From NCBI RefSeq assembly GCF_002407245.1, contig NZ_CP010681.1, positions 2,170,001 to 2,234,000 on the forward strand: DNA of 64,000 nt. The letters run 5' to 3'. The translations under genes were made by a program, and so were the position numbers. Positions 34,999 to 44,031 of this stretch are shown here, piece by piece (the stretch's first letter is position 1; each line of letters starts with the position of its first letter). This stretch comes from Phaeobacter piscinae (GTDB lineage Bacteria > Pseudomonadota > Alphaproteobacteria > Rhodobacterales > Rhodobacteraceae). The notes beneath the pieces were generated by a model, which was given only the letters and a program-made list of their open reading frames with translations, had not been told where the DNA came from and ran no database searches.

Positions 34999-36222
34999 CT
35001 ATGCGGCCTCCTCAGGCTTAGGGAAGCTCAAGAGGAGGTCGCGGTAGTATTCATACTGCTGCTGGCGCAACTTGATTTCACGCGGCAGGCCCTCGCTGAG
35101 CGATGTGGTCAGCGTGTCGAACTTGTCGAGGATGGCAACGATGCGCGCTTGCTCAGCAAGCGACTTTTCAGGGTCGTCGGGATGCGGCACTGCGATCAAG
35201 GTCTTCTTGATGTTGTCATTATACAACCGCTTGATCACACCGCCGTCGGACACGTGCCATTTTGCAATCTGGTAGAAGTAAAACAGGTACTTGTTCAGAA
35301 CCTTGCTTTCATCATTTTCGAGCCAAACGATGTTGCTATCTTGGAAATAGGCTTCTTCCCCATCGAAGACCACGGACCGGCCGATCGTCCCACTGGCGGA
35401 AATCAGAACTTCGCCCACCTTTGGGTAACTGTATTTTCCTTTGAACTCCTCAAACAGCTCTCTGGAGATGAAGGCATTGGGTTCTCTGCCAAAGGTTCCG
35501 ATTTTGAAGAACGGGATATCTCCGTCGGCCGATGTTTGGTTCTTCATCACCCGCTTACACATGCGCACTTCTCCAACCCAGCCCAGCGGCTTCCAGGCCA
35601 TGTTTCCCGAAGGGTGGCTTAGAAGTTCGTCTCGGTAGTGGTTGTATTGCTGCTTGCGGGCCTTAAGCTCGGCTGTCAGCTCGGCTGTCAGCTCGGTGAA
35701 GCTATCCAGAATCCGAACAATCTCCGCTTGGATCGCCAGCGATTTTTCTGGGTCTTCAGGGCATGGGATTGGCACTGGGTATCGTATAATTTCTGGCTTG
35801 CTGCCGCGAGGCATCTTTGCCCCTTTGGAGTGCTGAATATTGTACTCAAAGAATTTTTCATCTGTGAGGACCTGATAAAGGTAACTCGGATTCACAACCT
35901 CGTCTGTTGGATGGATGACCAGAACGTCTCCGTTGGTTCCGCCTGTTCGGTCGGCAAGCCAGATCTTCCTAAGGTAGGGGCGAATATTTCCGATTAAGAT
36001 GTCACCCGCTCGAAACTCAGTCAGATTGCCAGAAGTGGGCACATAGCTTGAGTCCACCCTTCCCGCTCGGTTCTGCAGAAGGTTGTCCACGCCCACATAA
36101 TTTGTCTTGTCGAGGTGCTCGGAACTGATGCGCGTCTTGGAATACTGCGCGATATCGCCCAATGGCTTCCACGCCACCGAGGCCCCATCCAGCAGCTTTT
36201 CCAGAAAGCCCCGATCGCTCAT
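34999..36222 (-). CDS. hsdS: Type I restriction enzyme specificity subunit (HsdS)
   Basis: A 407-aa protein with two target-recognition domains (starting [14 protein letters not shown] and [15 protein letters not shown]) and two conserved helical spacers (central about 180-205, C-terminal about 370-400). The central spacer contains [19 protein letters not shown], a TAEL tandem encoded by 12-bp repeats at 35666-35689; in EcoR124-type enzymes the number of TAEL units sets the gap in the target. The stop touches the next start; the start overlaps hsdM (ATGA). Confidence 0.93.
   Translation of the reverse strand: MSDRGFLEKLLDGASVAWKPLGDIAQYSKTRISSEHLDKTNYVGVDNLLQNRAGRVDSSYVPTSGNLTEFRAGDILIGNIRPYLRKIWLADRTGGTNGDVLVIHPTDEVVNPSYLYQVLTDEKFFEYNIQHSKGAKMPRGSKPEIIRYPVPIPCPEDPEKSLAIQAEIVRILDSFTELTAELTAELKARKQQYNHYRDELLSHPSGNMAWKPLGWVGEVRMCKRVMKNQTSADGDIPFFKIGTFGREPNAFISRELFEEFKGKYSYPKVGEVLISASGTIGRSVVFDGEEAYFQDSNIVWLENDESKVLNKYLFYFYQIAKWHVSDGGVIKRLYNDNIKKTLIAVPHPDDPEKSLAEQARIVAILDKFDTLTTSLSEGLPREIKLRQQQYEYYRDLLLSFPKPEEAA
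35666..35700 (-). repeat. 12-bp tandem repeats in hsdS (TAEL spacer)
   Basis: AGCTCGGCTGTC at 35666-35677 and 35678-35689, then a partial third unit. They encode TAEL units on the minus strand. Slippage here changes HsdS spacer length by four residues without a frameshift. Confidence 0.75.
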
Positions 36223-37763
36223 GCCTCGATCTCCGCGACGATGGCGTCAATATCTGCGCGCAGCTGGTCGATCTTGGCGACAGTGGTCACCAGCTTCGCG
36301 TTCAACTCCTTGATATTGACAACCTCGCGGGTGTCCTTGGGCTCAACATAGGCGCTGACCGACAGGTTATAGTCTTTCTCGACAATCGTGTCATAGGGGA
36401 CGGTTTCGGCCACGTGAGGCACGTTCCCTTTGGTGTCGAACATCTTCATGATCTCGGCAATGTGTCGGTCTTCCATGAAGTTGTTGTTCGTGCCTTTGCG
36501 GAAGAACTCCTCCCCCGTTGCATCGATGAACTGCACCGCTGTGTCGGTCTTGTTCTTGGCCAGCACCAGAATGTTCACTGCGATGGTCGTGCCGAAAAAC
36601 AGGTTCGGTGCGAGGGCGATCACCGTTTCAACGAAGTTGTTGTCGACCAGATATTTGCGGATCTTCAGCTCTGCGCCGCCACGGTAAAAGATACCAGGGA
36701 AGCAAACGATCGCGGCGCGGCCCTTGGCAGACAGGTAGTGCAGCGCGTGAAGGACAAAGGCAAAATCCGCCTTCGACTTCGGGGCAAGCACACCTGCGGG
36801 GGCGAAACGCTCATCATTGATCAGGGTTGGATCGTCCGAACCCTTCCAGTTCACCGAATAAGGCGGGTTTGACACGATGGCATCAAAAGGCTTGTCATCG
36901 CCAAAGTGCGGCTCCATCAACGTGTTGCCGTGCTGAATGTTGAACTTGTCGTAGTTGATGTTGTGCAGGAACATGTTCATGCGGGCGAGGTTGTAGGTGG
37001 TGTAGTTGATCTCCTGCCCGAAGAAGCCGTCTTCGATGATGTGTTTGTCGAACTCATCCTTGGCCTGCAAAAGCAGCGACCCAGACCCCGCCGCCGGATC
37101 ATAGATCTTGTTGACGCTTGTTTGGTTGTGCATCGCCAGTTTGGCGATGAGTTTGGACACGTGGGTCGGCGTGAAGAACTCGCCGCCTGACTTGCCCGCG
37201 TTGGCCGCATAGTTCGAGATCAGGAACTCATAGGCGTCACCAAACAGATCGCCTTCGTTCTCGTCGAAGTTCAACGTCACGCTTTCTACGCCTTTGAGGA
37301 CTTCCGCCAGACGTTCGTTCTTTTGCTTAACCGTGTTGCCAAGGCGGTTGCTGGTGGTGTCGAAGTCAGCAAAGAGGCCAATGATGTCTTCTTCGGATGG
37401 GTAGCCACTCGCTGAAGCCTCGATCGCCGAAAAGACTTCCGCCAAGTCGGTGTTCAGGCTGTCGTTCTTGCTCGCGGCTTTAGCCACATTTTGAAAGAGC
37501 TGACTGGGATAGATGAAGTATCCCTTGGTCTTGATCGCATCGACTTTAACTTCATCCGGGATGTCAGCGTCCGACATGGCAGCATAGTCGACGCTGTCGT
37601 CACCGCCTTCGATATAGTTTGTGAAGTTCTCGCTGATGAAACGATAGAACAACGCACCCAGGACAAACTGCTTGAAGTCCCAGCCATCAACCGCGCCCCG
37701 CACGCGGTTTGCAATTTGCCAGATTTCGCGGCGCAATGCCTCTGCCTGTTGTTGTCCCGTCAT
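36219..37763 (-). CDS. hsdM: Type I restriction enzyme methylase subunit (HsdM)
   Basis: A 514-aa N6-adenine methyltransferase. It has an N-terminal helical domain ([30 protein letters not shown]), [14 protein letters not shown], motif [14 protein letters not shown] (near 220) and motif [12 protein letters not shown] (near 298). A C-terminal coiled coil contacts HsdS. Complete. It starts in ATGA overlap with the small HTH gene upstream, giving the operon HTH-hsdM-hsdS-prrC-hsdR. Confidence 0.95.
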   Translation of the reverse strand: MTGQQQAEALRREIWQIANRVRGAVDGWDFKQFVLGALFYRFISENFTNYIEGGDDSVDYAAMSDADIPDEVKVDAIKTKGYFIYPSQLFQNVAKAASKNDSLNTDLAEVFSAIEASASGYPSEEDIIGLFADFDTTSNRLGNTVKQKNERLAEVLKGVESVTLNFDENEGDLFGDAYEFLISNYAANAGKSGGEFFTPTHVSKLIAKLAMHNQTSVNKIYDPAAGSGSLLLQAKDEFDKHIIEDGFFGQEINYTTYNLARMNMFLHNINYDKFNIQHGNTLMEPHFGDDKPFDAIVSNPPYSVNWKGSDDPTLINDERFAPAGVLAPKSKADFAFVLHALHYLSAKGRAAIVCFPGIFYRGGAELKIRKYLVDNNFVETVIALAPNLFFGTTIAVNILVLAKNKTDTAVQFIDATGEEFFRKGTNNNFMEDRHIAEIMKMFDTKGNVPHVAETVPYDTIVEKDYNLSVSAYVEPKDTREVVNIKELNAKLVTTVAKIDQLRADIDAIVAEIEA

Positions 37764-37954
37764 TTTTGCTCCCCTTCTTGTTTTTGTTCCTGCTCGGCAA
37801 TCCAGCGGTCGATCTCGCTTTTACGAAACCGCCATGCGCTTCCCACCTTGAACCCGGGAACCTTGCCCTCAGATGCGAACCGATATGCCGTTTTCTCAGC
37901 GATCTTGAGATACTCGGCGAGCTCTTTCACGGTCAAAATGTCTTCGTTGGGCAT
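37760..37954 (-). CDS. Excisionase/AlpA-type HTH protein leading the hsd operon
   Basis: A 64-aa MerR/excisionase-like helix-turn-helix protein ([47 protein letters not shown]). It overlaps hsdM by 4 nt, so it is the first gene of the operon and may set its expression level after entry into a new host (inference). Confidence 0.85.
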   Translation of the reverse strand: MPNEDILTVKELAEYLKIAEKTAYRFASEGKVPGFKVGSAWRFRKSEIDRWIAEQEQKQEGEQK

Positions 37955-38070
37955 TTCGAAAATGTCCTCTCTGAGGGATATGGGTTGAAACTAGTTGAAA
38001 GGAGGCGAGGCGGCAAGCTTGGCTTGCCTGTGGTCATCCTGTTCAGCGTGAAGCAACTCCCTGGCTGCGC

Positions 38071-38095
38071 ACCAGGGCGGTTAACCCGCCCTGGT
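38071..38095. terminator. Strong stem-loop after the small gene at 38103
   Basis: ACCAGGGCGG (38071-38080) pairs perfectly with CCGCCCTGGT (38086-38095) over a 5-nt loop. It sits 8 nt beyond the stop of the minus-strand gene. No T tract follows in either direction, so it may be a factor-dependent terminator or RNA-stabilising hairpin. Confidence 0.5.
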
Positions 38096-38102
38096 ATTGA
38101 GA

Positions 38103-38300
38103 TCACTCGGTGACCGGGTCTTCGTCGCGGCGCGGGAAGGCGACCATTTCGACATCGGGGAACATGCTGTGTTTGACGTTGATTGACGTGATGTTGCCGC
38201 TGTCGTCGGTGTTGACGAAGAGGACGCCGCAGCGGTCCCAGAAGTTCTTGCCGTCTTTTTCGCCGGATTTGACGTTCAGTTTCAGAGTTTGAGTAGCCAT
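38103..38300 (-). CDS. Small hypothetical protein (65 aa)
   Basis: MATQTLKLNVKSGEKDGKNF begins a small beta-rich protein (WDRCGVLFVNTDDSGNITSI, VEMVAFPRRDED). No signal or membrane part. Such short single-domain proteins are common cargo of conjugative elements. It is preceded by an intergenic stretch related to the repeats upstream of ardC. Function unknown. Confidence 0.55.
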   Translation of the reverse strand: MATQTLKLNVKSGEKDGKNFWDRCGVLFVNTDDSGNITSINVKHSMFPDVEMVAFPRRDEDPVTE

Positions 38301-38355
38301 TTTTTGATCCTCACTTTGAGTGTTTCGATGAACATGACCAAAGCTGGCACCAAGG

Positions 38356-38415
38356 GGCTGTCAGCGAGAAACTTGTCTCGCGAGGAATGCGCTGGCGCAG
38401 GGGAATTTTCTTGTT
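38356..38415 (-). repeat. Third partial copy of the intergenic element
   Basis: GGGGCTGTCA (38354-38363) and TTGTCTCGCGAGGAATGC (38373-38390) followed by GCAGGGGAATTT match 29461-29470 and 29520-29558 in the ardC leader. It again lies upstream of a small minus-strand gene. The intergenic region 38301-38607 holds nothing else I can identify. Confidence 0.5.
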
Positions 38416-38607
38416 GAAGCGGGGCTTGCCCCGCGCCTGGCACGGCTGCCCGCTTATGTTCAGCAATCAGAAACACGACATTGAGGGACCGAACGTGGCA
38501 CCACAAAACCGACTGCAACGTCATCAAGCATCGGAATGTCCAAGGACCTCAAAATCCGGCTGCAGCCAAACGGCTTTCGGTCAATCCAAATCAACAGCGG
38601 CCCCAGT

Positions 38608-39828
38608 TCACTCGCGCGCCATATCCGCTTCCTCGTGCTCGAAGGCTGTCGCCATCTCCCTGATCTCCCGCTCCGGAGCCCCCAGGGCACGGGCAACGTC
38701 ACGCCAAGCCATAGTCGCTTCTGCGACCTCTGCAATGATGTGATCTGCCTCGTCGCGCTCGAGAAGATAGGATTCATGTTGCGCGCGGTGCAGGGCGATA
38801 CTGGCATCCGGATTGTCGTCATCAACGTAGCTCTTAAGCATACGCGGTTGGTTCGGCACAGGGTTGATGTCGTAGGCCGGTGAGAGGTGCCATCCGCCCC
38901 GCCCGCGCAGAAATCCGTGATTGCGCATGTGGTCATCTAGGTTCGTCACGAGAATGGAGAAAGCGACGCGTCTGTAGAGCTCCTCTCGGTCTGGGCCCGG
39001 AGTGACGCTTTCTGAGGTGATAATATCGGCCAGGTCCAAATAGCTGTAGCTTTCGCCATCTTTGCCGCCCAGCATGGCCATGGCCGACATGAACGGGATC
39101 CTGCCGTCATCGTTCCGATCAAACCGATGGGACAAGAAAACCGGCTTGTCGCCAGCCATCTCAAGCGTGTGAGCCGAAACCGTAATCCCTGCGCGCCTTG
39201 CCAGCTCCAGTGCGATGGCTTCCCAGCGTTCCACGCAATAAGTGTCCGTCTCTTTCGGGAACTTGGCGACAGACAGACGGCCGTGTTGGTCAAGGATGCT
39301 GGCCTTCGGCCGAGCACCGCCCAGAGAACTTCCGGGTGCAAACAGCATTTGGAGGTCCTCAGCGGTCTCTTCCCCGCGAAGAACGCGTTGCGAGGCATGA
39401 AGCAAATCCCCGAGGCTCACGAGAGCAGGCACGCCAATGCCCTCTGGCGCTTGAAACTCGCCACCAACCTTGAAGCGCAGCGCACCCAAACGGGTCTCGT
39501 CATTTACGCCAAGCAGGTAGTCGGTTTCTTGCAGTGTTCTCGAGCGTCGCCCCTCGGCCTCTGCCATGCGCCCCTCAAAACGCCGCATCACCGTTCTGCC
39601 CCAGGTATCAGGGGCAGAATCTCCAAGCGGTGCAAGCATGTCCTGCCCGGCCTCAGGTACGAATTTCCCAGCAACAAGAGGCATGTCCGGAGAAAGCCCG
39701 AAGGCGTTTTCATCGGCAAGCCAATCGTCATGATAGGTGAATGACACCCGCTCTCTGCCCCGCCCCGCTGTTCGGTGGAGCGTGCCGACCTGTTTCAACC
39801 CTTTCCAGTCGATCCAAACCTCAACCAT
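38608..39828 (-). CDS. hipA: HipA-family Ser/Thr kinase toxin
   Basis: A 406-aa protein with an N-terminal HipA subdomain 1 and a kinase core. It has the nucleotide loop GSSLGGARPKA (166-176), AKFPKETDTY, catalytic NLDDHMRNHGF (296-306) and metal-binding AYDINPV (318-324). HipA kinases phosphorylate aminoacyl-tRNA synthetases and arrest growth. All key residues are present. The start overlaps the antitoxin gene by 8 nt. Confidence 0.9.
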   Translation of the reverse strand: MVEVWIDWKGLKQVGTLHRTAGRGRERVSFTYHDDWLADENAFGLSPDMPLVAGKFVPEAGQDMLAPLGDSAPDTWGRTVMRRFEGRMAEAEGRRSRTLQETDYLLGVNDETRLGALRFKVGGEFQAPEGIGVPALVSLGDLLHASQRVLRGEETAEDLQMLFAPGSSLGGARPKASILDQHGRLSVAKFPKETDTYCVERWEAIALELARRAGITVSAHTLEMAGDKPVFLSHRFDRNDDGRIPFMSAMAMLGGKDGESYSYLDLADIITSESVTPGPDREELYRRVAFSILVTNLDDHMRNHGFLRGRGGWHLSPAYDINPVPNQPRMLKSYVDDDNPDASIALHRAQHESYLLERDEADHIIAEVAEATMAWRDVARALGAPEREIREMATAFEHEEADMARE

Positions 39829-40123
39829 TTTTCAGTCTCGCGCGCTGCGGGAGGTCATCCAGAGCCATCTGCTCGCCAACCGGGTCATCGATATTCCCCC
39901 AACCTTTCAAAAGGCCGAGCGCTTGTAGCACGGCAACGTAAGTGCCGATCTTAACTGCAGGGTTCCCACTTTCGATCTTGGCGATGGTCTGCCGCGTTGT
40001 TCCGGCGCGCTGCGCGACAATCTCAGCGGTCAATTTGCGACGCAGTCGCGCAACACGAATGTTTTCCCCAAGTGTCGCGAGTTCCTTACGCGCCGCTCTG
40101 GGCATTTTGATGGGAACGGCCAT
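39821..40123 (-). CDS. hipB: HipB-like XRE antitoxin
   Basis: Start at ATG 40123 (MAVPIKMPRAARKEL), which has GGAGG 7 nt upstream; a longer start at 40144 lacks one. XRE helix-turn-helix: RLRRKLTAEIVAQRAGTTRQTIAKIESGN. 100 aa. Upstream of hipA in the usual antitoxin-first order. It probably neutralises HipA and represses the operon. Confidence 0.85.
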   Translation of the reverse strand: MAVPIKMPRAARKELATLGENIRVARLRRKLTAEIVAQRAGTTRQTIAKIESGNPAVKIGTYVAVLQALGLLKGWGNIDDPVGEQMALDDLPQRARLKNG

Positions 40124-40155
40124 AATGATACCTCCAAGCGACATTAAGCCAATAT

Positions 40156-40184
40156 ATGTTACACTGAGAAAACATTAATGTCAA
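40156..40184 (-). promoter_or_regulatory. Promoter of hipBA
   Basis: On the minus strand, TTGACA (complement of 40179-40184) and TAACAT (complement of 40156-40161) are separated by 17 nt. The palindrome ACATTAATGT overlaps the -35 region and could be the HipB operator. Confidence 0.6.
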
Positions 40185-40391
40185 TTTTTGCCGCTCAATC
40201 TGACAATCCAACACCCCACCTCTTATCACGATCTATGTTTCCTCAGCATAACACTGAGTGCATTAAAGTCACCGTTAAGAAACATAAACCGGCCATCCGA
40301 TTGCACCTTCAGGCTCAGCATCCTGCGTCATACGAGCTGAGAACAAAGAAGCGCTGAGGCTTAACGGCTGTCACTCCGTCACTGAGAAACT

Positions 40392-40646
40392 TCAGTCGAA
40401 TATGTTGTCAAAATCAGATGTGGAGGCCTTACTGCGTGTGCTGACCAAAAGCTCTAGGTCGAGGGCTGCCAACAGCGCCAAGATCGTGTCGAGTTTTGTA
40501 CCACCCCGCCCGGCCTCAACTTTCGATATTGTTTCCTGCCAAACGCCGCTGCGCGTGGCGAGATCGGCCTGCGTCCACTTATTCTCTCGACGAGCCAAAC
40601 GGATCACATGCCCAAGATCCCTGGGAATTCGAACGAAGTTCTGCAA
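40392..40646 (-). CDS. Orphan HipB/XRE-type regulator
   Basis: Start TTG 40646 with AGGAGG 5 nt upstream. 84 aa with an XRE domain: LGHVIRLARRENKWTQADLATRSGVWQETISKVEAGRGG, then the HipB-like tail LDTILALLAALDLELLVSTR. No HipA or HigB partner follows; the next gene downstream is a different hipBA pair. It may be a toxin-less antitoxin. Its upstream region holds a large inverted repeat. Confidence 0.75.
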   Translation of the reverse strand: MQNFVRIPRDLGHVIRLARRENKWTQADLATRSGVWQETISKVEAGRGGTKLDTILALLAALDLELLVSTRSKASTSDFDNIFD

Positions 40647-40657
40647 GCCTGCCTCCT

Positions 40658-40712
40658 GCGCCTATGATCTTTAGATCATAATGCCTCTATATGACCTAAA
40701 GATCATAGGCGC
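40658..40712. promoter_or_regulatory. Paired operator with 17-bp perfect arms upstream of the orphan XRE gene
   Basis: GCGCCTATGATCTTTAG (40658-40674) is the exact reverse complement of 40696-40712, 21 nt apart. Each arm contains an ATGATC..GATCAT-type palindrome (40664-40679 perfect; 40691-40706 near-perfect). Typical layout for an autoregulating HTH antitoxin. The rest of 40713-40899 shows no gene. Confidence 0.7.
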
Positions 40713-40899
40713 AGCAGTCTAGCCCGCGATAACTTACGCTGCGGCGTAATTTTCCAATTTTTGCGCTGTAGCGTAAATTTCACACCAGCGCCTCTCTTCG
40801 CCCGATGCCAGCTGCACCTCCCTAGGGGCTGCTCCATGGTCCATTGGCCTTGAGAAAAACATACCATGTTTTCTGACAAAGAGTTCGGCCCCATTCAGA

Positions 40900-41293
40900 C
40901 TACATAAGCTCTTCGTATTGGTACAAAATTTCAGCGGTTTGAAATAGCTCTCGAGCCTTGATCCGCCGCAACAATGCTTCGGCGTCCATATCAGGATTTT
41001 TGAACCGCTCACGCATTTTCCGCAGAGCAACTACAGCTGCGAGTGGGTCAAGTTCGATTGCATCAGAAATAAACTCGTCGGCCGAGATTGCATCGATGTC
41101 AAAAGCTGCGAGTGCTTCGCTTGGGAAATCCTTAAGGTTTTCCGTCACAATTACCTGAGCGGATGTTGTGATCGCTGCAGCGGGGCCGGAAAAAACCGGC
41201 CTCGGCCAGCGACAAGATTATGTTTCTGCGCATCGCGCACGCCAGGACATTGGCGTCAATCAGTGCCGTGAAACGGTCGGCATAGTCACTCAT
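40900..41293 (-). pseudogene. PIN-domain toxin with internal deletion
   Basis: The 5' end at 41293 reads MSDYADRFTALIDANVL, the PIN start with its first catalytic Asp, then LSLAEAGFFRPRC. Near 41175 the frame breaks. The other frame resumes with VIVTENLKDFPSEAL, the end of a PIN domain, and runs to 40900. The central catalytic portion is missing, so an inactive toxin is expected. Its start overlaps the antitoxin stop (ATGA), the intact arrangement of this toxin-antitoxin type. Confidence 0.7.
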
Positions 41294-41754
41294 AAAAGAT
41301 CGTTCTCCATGTCCATTGCCGCGAGGTCAGACAATGCGTCAGAGCGATCAGTGTCGCGTTTCTTTTTGTATTCAAACAGATCTGCTGCTTTCACACGGCG
41401 ATGGCGACCTGTTTTGAAGAAGGCGATTTCCCCGTCTTCTAGCAGCTTCACGAGGTGTGGGCGCGATACATTCAACAAATCGGCCGCTTGCTGGGTGGTC
41501 AGCTCTGCATCCACAGGGATCATCCGAAACCCTCTGCCGCTTGAAACCAACCGCAACAACTCCATCAAGGATGCCGCGAGGGCTGGAGCCAACGTCACAG
41601 GTTCAATCTGCTTCTCGCCAAATGCCAAACTCAGCTCAACGGCCTCATCACCGTTCACTTGCGAGGCAAGGATGCGGCGAAGACTGTCAGCATTTTCAAT
41701 TTCAACCTGATCCGGCAAACGTTCTGCGAACGCTTCTTTTGCTTGCATCATCAT
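41290..41754 (-). CDS. HTH antitoxin paired with a broken PIN toxin
   Basis: Start at the first of three ATGs at 41754 (MMMQAKEAF), preceded by AAGGAGAG. 154 aa: the N-terminal part is acidic; the C-terminal part is an excisionase-type DNA-binding domain (LTTQQAADLLNVSRPHLVKLLEDGEIAFFKTGRHRRVKAADLFEYKKKRD). The family is known as antitoxins of PIN toxins. The antitoxin is intact while its toxin is not. Confidence 0.75.
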   Translation of the reverse strand: MMMQAKEAFAERLPDQVEIENADSLRRILASQVNGDEAVELSLAFGEKQIEPVTLAPALAASLMELLRLVSSGRGFRMIPVDAELTTQQAADLLNVSRPHLVKLLEDGEIAFFKTGRHRRVKAADLFEYKKKRDTDRSDALSDLAAMDMENDLL

Positions 41755-41949
41755 GGGTTCTCTCCTTTTCCTACGATGGGATCTTGCGCCCCATTCGCAA
41801 TAATCAAAATAAACGAAATAAACGTAAATGCAAGCAACGCTTCGTTCACAATTTGAAGAACCTCCGAGGTTGGTTGACCCTCTCGCCAGCAGAAAAGCTC
41901 TACGTCCGTGCCAAGCCGCATCGCCTCCGATCACCGCTTCGCTCACGCC

Positions 41950-42112
41950 TGCAGCCCCGCCGCCTGCACCTGCTCAGGCGTCACCAGCTTTGACGCGATC
42001 AAGTCTTCGATCTGGCGGTTCGTGATATGGCGGCAGAGGGGATGGCGCTCGTGGATCTATTCGGCGAGGCTGGCGCGTCCTTTGGCTTCGGCCTCTCAAG
42101 GCTTTTCGCAAT
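41950..42112 (-). pseudogene. Decayed copy of the 3' end of the HTH/replication-type gene
   Basis: Closely matches 44037-44195, the last about 50 codons of the gene at 44032 (ITNRQIEDLIASKL..). A premature TAG replaces the Trp codon of the conserved LAEWIHER. It lies on the far side of a two-gene nuclease cassette, so the cassette is bracketed by two versions of the same 3' end. Confidence 0.75.
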
Positions 42113-42169
42113 AGGCCGTTACCTGCGTATTACCCTTCTCCAACCCCAAGAGCCTGGGATAACATTCTC

Positions 42170-42766
42170 CTAATGGCCCGACCCTGCGGGGCCATTACTA
42201 CTTGGGAATTCTCCTTGGAGAACTCGCTGTAGATAATCCTCGAAGGCGGTACAGGCCTCGTCAAAGGATGTCTCAGGGAAAATTCTCTCACTGTCATTCT
42301 GACCCCAAGCCTTTAGCTCATTCATTGCAACGTGCAGCTGTCTGGGGGCCTCATGATCCTTTTGGACAAAGAACAGGTGGCACATCACCTTAGTTTCTTG
42401 GTTTCGATAAGAGATATAATCGTTAACGAGCGTTTCGCCCTTAATGACGTCGCCCCCAACTTTGACCTTGGTCTTATGGCCGTTCTTGGAAAAATCAAAC
42501 CGTGAGAGCAGACTCGCGAGATACTCTTCTAATTTCTGCCGACTATCTCGGTTCACGGGACCAAATTTCTTATTTGCAACTGCGGGATAGGCTTTGCGCA
42601 TCTGAGTTGTGACCGCCTCAACCAAATCCTCGCGCTGCTCATCTGAGACCTCAGCATGACGTTCGGCATTTGCATACGCATTCTGCAATTGCTGAACCGT
42701 CATAGTTCCTGAATTGATTTTATCAAGCAGGGTGGCGACTTGTAGCTGGATTTTCGAATTGGTCAT
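42170..42766 (-). CDS. Unknown partner of the PD-(D/E)XK nuclease gene
   Basis: Start at ATG 42766 with GAGG upstream, 9 nt after the nuclease stop (a TTG at 42778 is possible). 198 aa, soluble, mixed alpha/beta: VATLLDKINSGTMTVQQLQNAYANAER, DSRQKLEEYLASLLSRF, 'KTKVKVGGDVIKGETLVNDYISYRNQETKVMCHLFFVQKD'. I do not recognise the family. Strict coupling to a nuclease suggests that it regulates or directs it. Confidence 0.6.
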   Translation of the reverse strand: MTNSKIQLQVATLLDKINSGTMTVQQLQNAYANAERHAEVSDEQREDLVEAVTTQMRKAYPAVANKKFGPVNRDSRQKLEEYLASLLSRFDFSKNGHKTKVKVGGDVIKGETLVNDYISYRNQETKVMCHLFFVQKDHEAPRQLHVAMNELKAWGQNDSERIFPETSFDEACTAFEDYLQRVLQGEFPSSNGPAGSGH

Positions 42767-42774
42767 AAATGGCC

Positions 42775-43980
42775 TCAAGGGTTTTTCTTTTTATCAGCAT
42801 GTCGAAGGAGCTCGAATGCCAGTTCAATGTCTCTAGTTATCTGGAGCGGTAACGCTTTCAAAGGCAGCGCCCCGCGATCACTCTCGAGCACAATATCAAT
42901 ATATTGATATACAACATTCGGCTTGTAGAAACACAAATCGCTGCGCATCTTTGAACGCCTCTTCACTTCATCAAGCTCAAAACATCTTTTTCCATCTGGA
43001 GAAAGGGTTCGCTCACGACCAAACAACCAGCTGTCCGCCCCAAACTGTTCAAGACACTCCCATGTTCGCGCTGACTTTTCCGTTCGCGACGTCGTAAGGT
43101 TCACTGCATCCCGCAATGGCGGCCCAGCAACAAGGCGACGGTACTGTTGTCCCTGGATTTGGATCTCAAAGCGCAATCCTTCCGGGTCCGGGTTGGCCAA
43201 CACCGGCTCTAGAGTTACGCAGGGGGTATTGTTGAAAAGCGCCGACCACACTTTGACGTGATGTTCTTCTGGAGCGGCATCATCATTTGAAATCAAGGCT
43301 GGGAAAGCGCTGGAAGCTGTCTCTGCAGGAACCGCCTGCTTCAGAAAATCCCTAAACGCCATCGCTTGAAACTTTTGCAGCGTTTGGGAGAAGCCAACCT
43401 TTTCCAGAAATTGGGTTTGGTTACCTTGGAACCAAAAGTTGGTTTCCCGAATTTTCGCGGGATCGAAACACTCCTGCGCCACCGCAACGAGGTGATCAAG
43501 CAAGGTGATGTAGTCAACGATGTATTGCCTGTGTTCACTCAAGACCTGACTGGTTTCGAACCAGCGCCGCAACCCCGCAGCCAAGTCTTTGTACAGAACT
43601 GTTTCCCAGCCCTTTGGGATTTCAAACCCCGGCGACACCAACGTCAGAAGATACCTCTTGTCCACACTTGGGAGTTTCGTGCTGTAGCGTCGAAGTTGTG
43701 CAAAATCTGGGTAGCTCTTCACCTTATTCTCAACAATGAGAACAGGGTTTTCACCATCGTAAACAACAAGATCTAGGTTCTGCTCTTCACGCGCGATCTT
43801 GCAATTTTCGACCGACAGATCAAATACATGTGCCAGAGCGCGAGGATATGCTTCGAAAAGCCACGACAAGAAATCCGAGTGAAACAGCTCTCGTGATCCC
43901 AGCGACATTCGCTGCATTGGAGAGGCCTCAAGCCATGCAATTGAATCTCTTAATGCGCTCAAAACAAAATCTTCTTTCAC
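42775..43980 (-). CDS. PD-(D/E)XK nuclease-superfamily protein
   Basis: A 401-aa protein. Residues about 25-110 show the PDDEXK_4-like pattern: GSRELFHSDFLSWLFEAYP (Glu31), NLDLVVYDGENPVLIVENKVKS with Asp70 and the E-x-K pair Glu84/Lys86, then QLRRYSTKL. The rest is unassigned. Such nucleases with a small partner are frequent in defence islands; here the pair is bracketed by duplicated gene ends. AT-richer than its neighbours. Confidence 0.72.
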   Translation of the reverse strand: MKEDFVLSALRDSIAWLEASPMQRMSLGSRELFHSDFLSWLFEAYPRALAHVFDLSVENCKIAREEQNLDLVVYDGENPVLIVENKVKSYPDFAQLRRYSTKLPSVDKRYLLTLVSPGFEIPKGWETVLYKDLAAGLRRWFETSQVLSEHRQYIVDYITLLDHLVAVAQECFDPAKIRETNFWFQGNQTQFLEKVGFSQTLQKFQAMAFRDFLKQAVPAETASSAFPALISNDDAAPEEHHVKVWSALFNNTPCVTLEPVLANPDPEGLRFEIQIQGQQYRRLVAGPPLRDAVNLTTSRTEKSARTWECLEQFGADSWLFGRERTLSPDGKRCFELDEVKRRSKMRSDLCFYKPNVVYQYIDIVLESDRGALPLKALPLQITRDIELAFELLRHADKKKNP

Positions 43981-44031
43981 TTAGCCATGTTGCTTTAATC
44001 AAGCCACTCACCTCCGTGTCAATGGCTGGAC

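Noticed and set aside
40734..41030. A 98-codon minus-strand ORF
   Set aside because: Overlaps the PIN toxin remnant in another frame; Cys-rich and Lys-rich with no family pattern.
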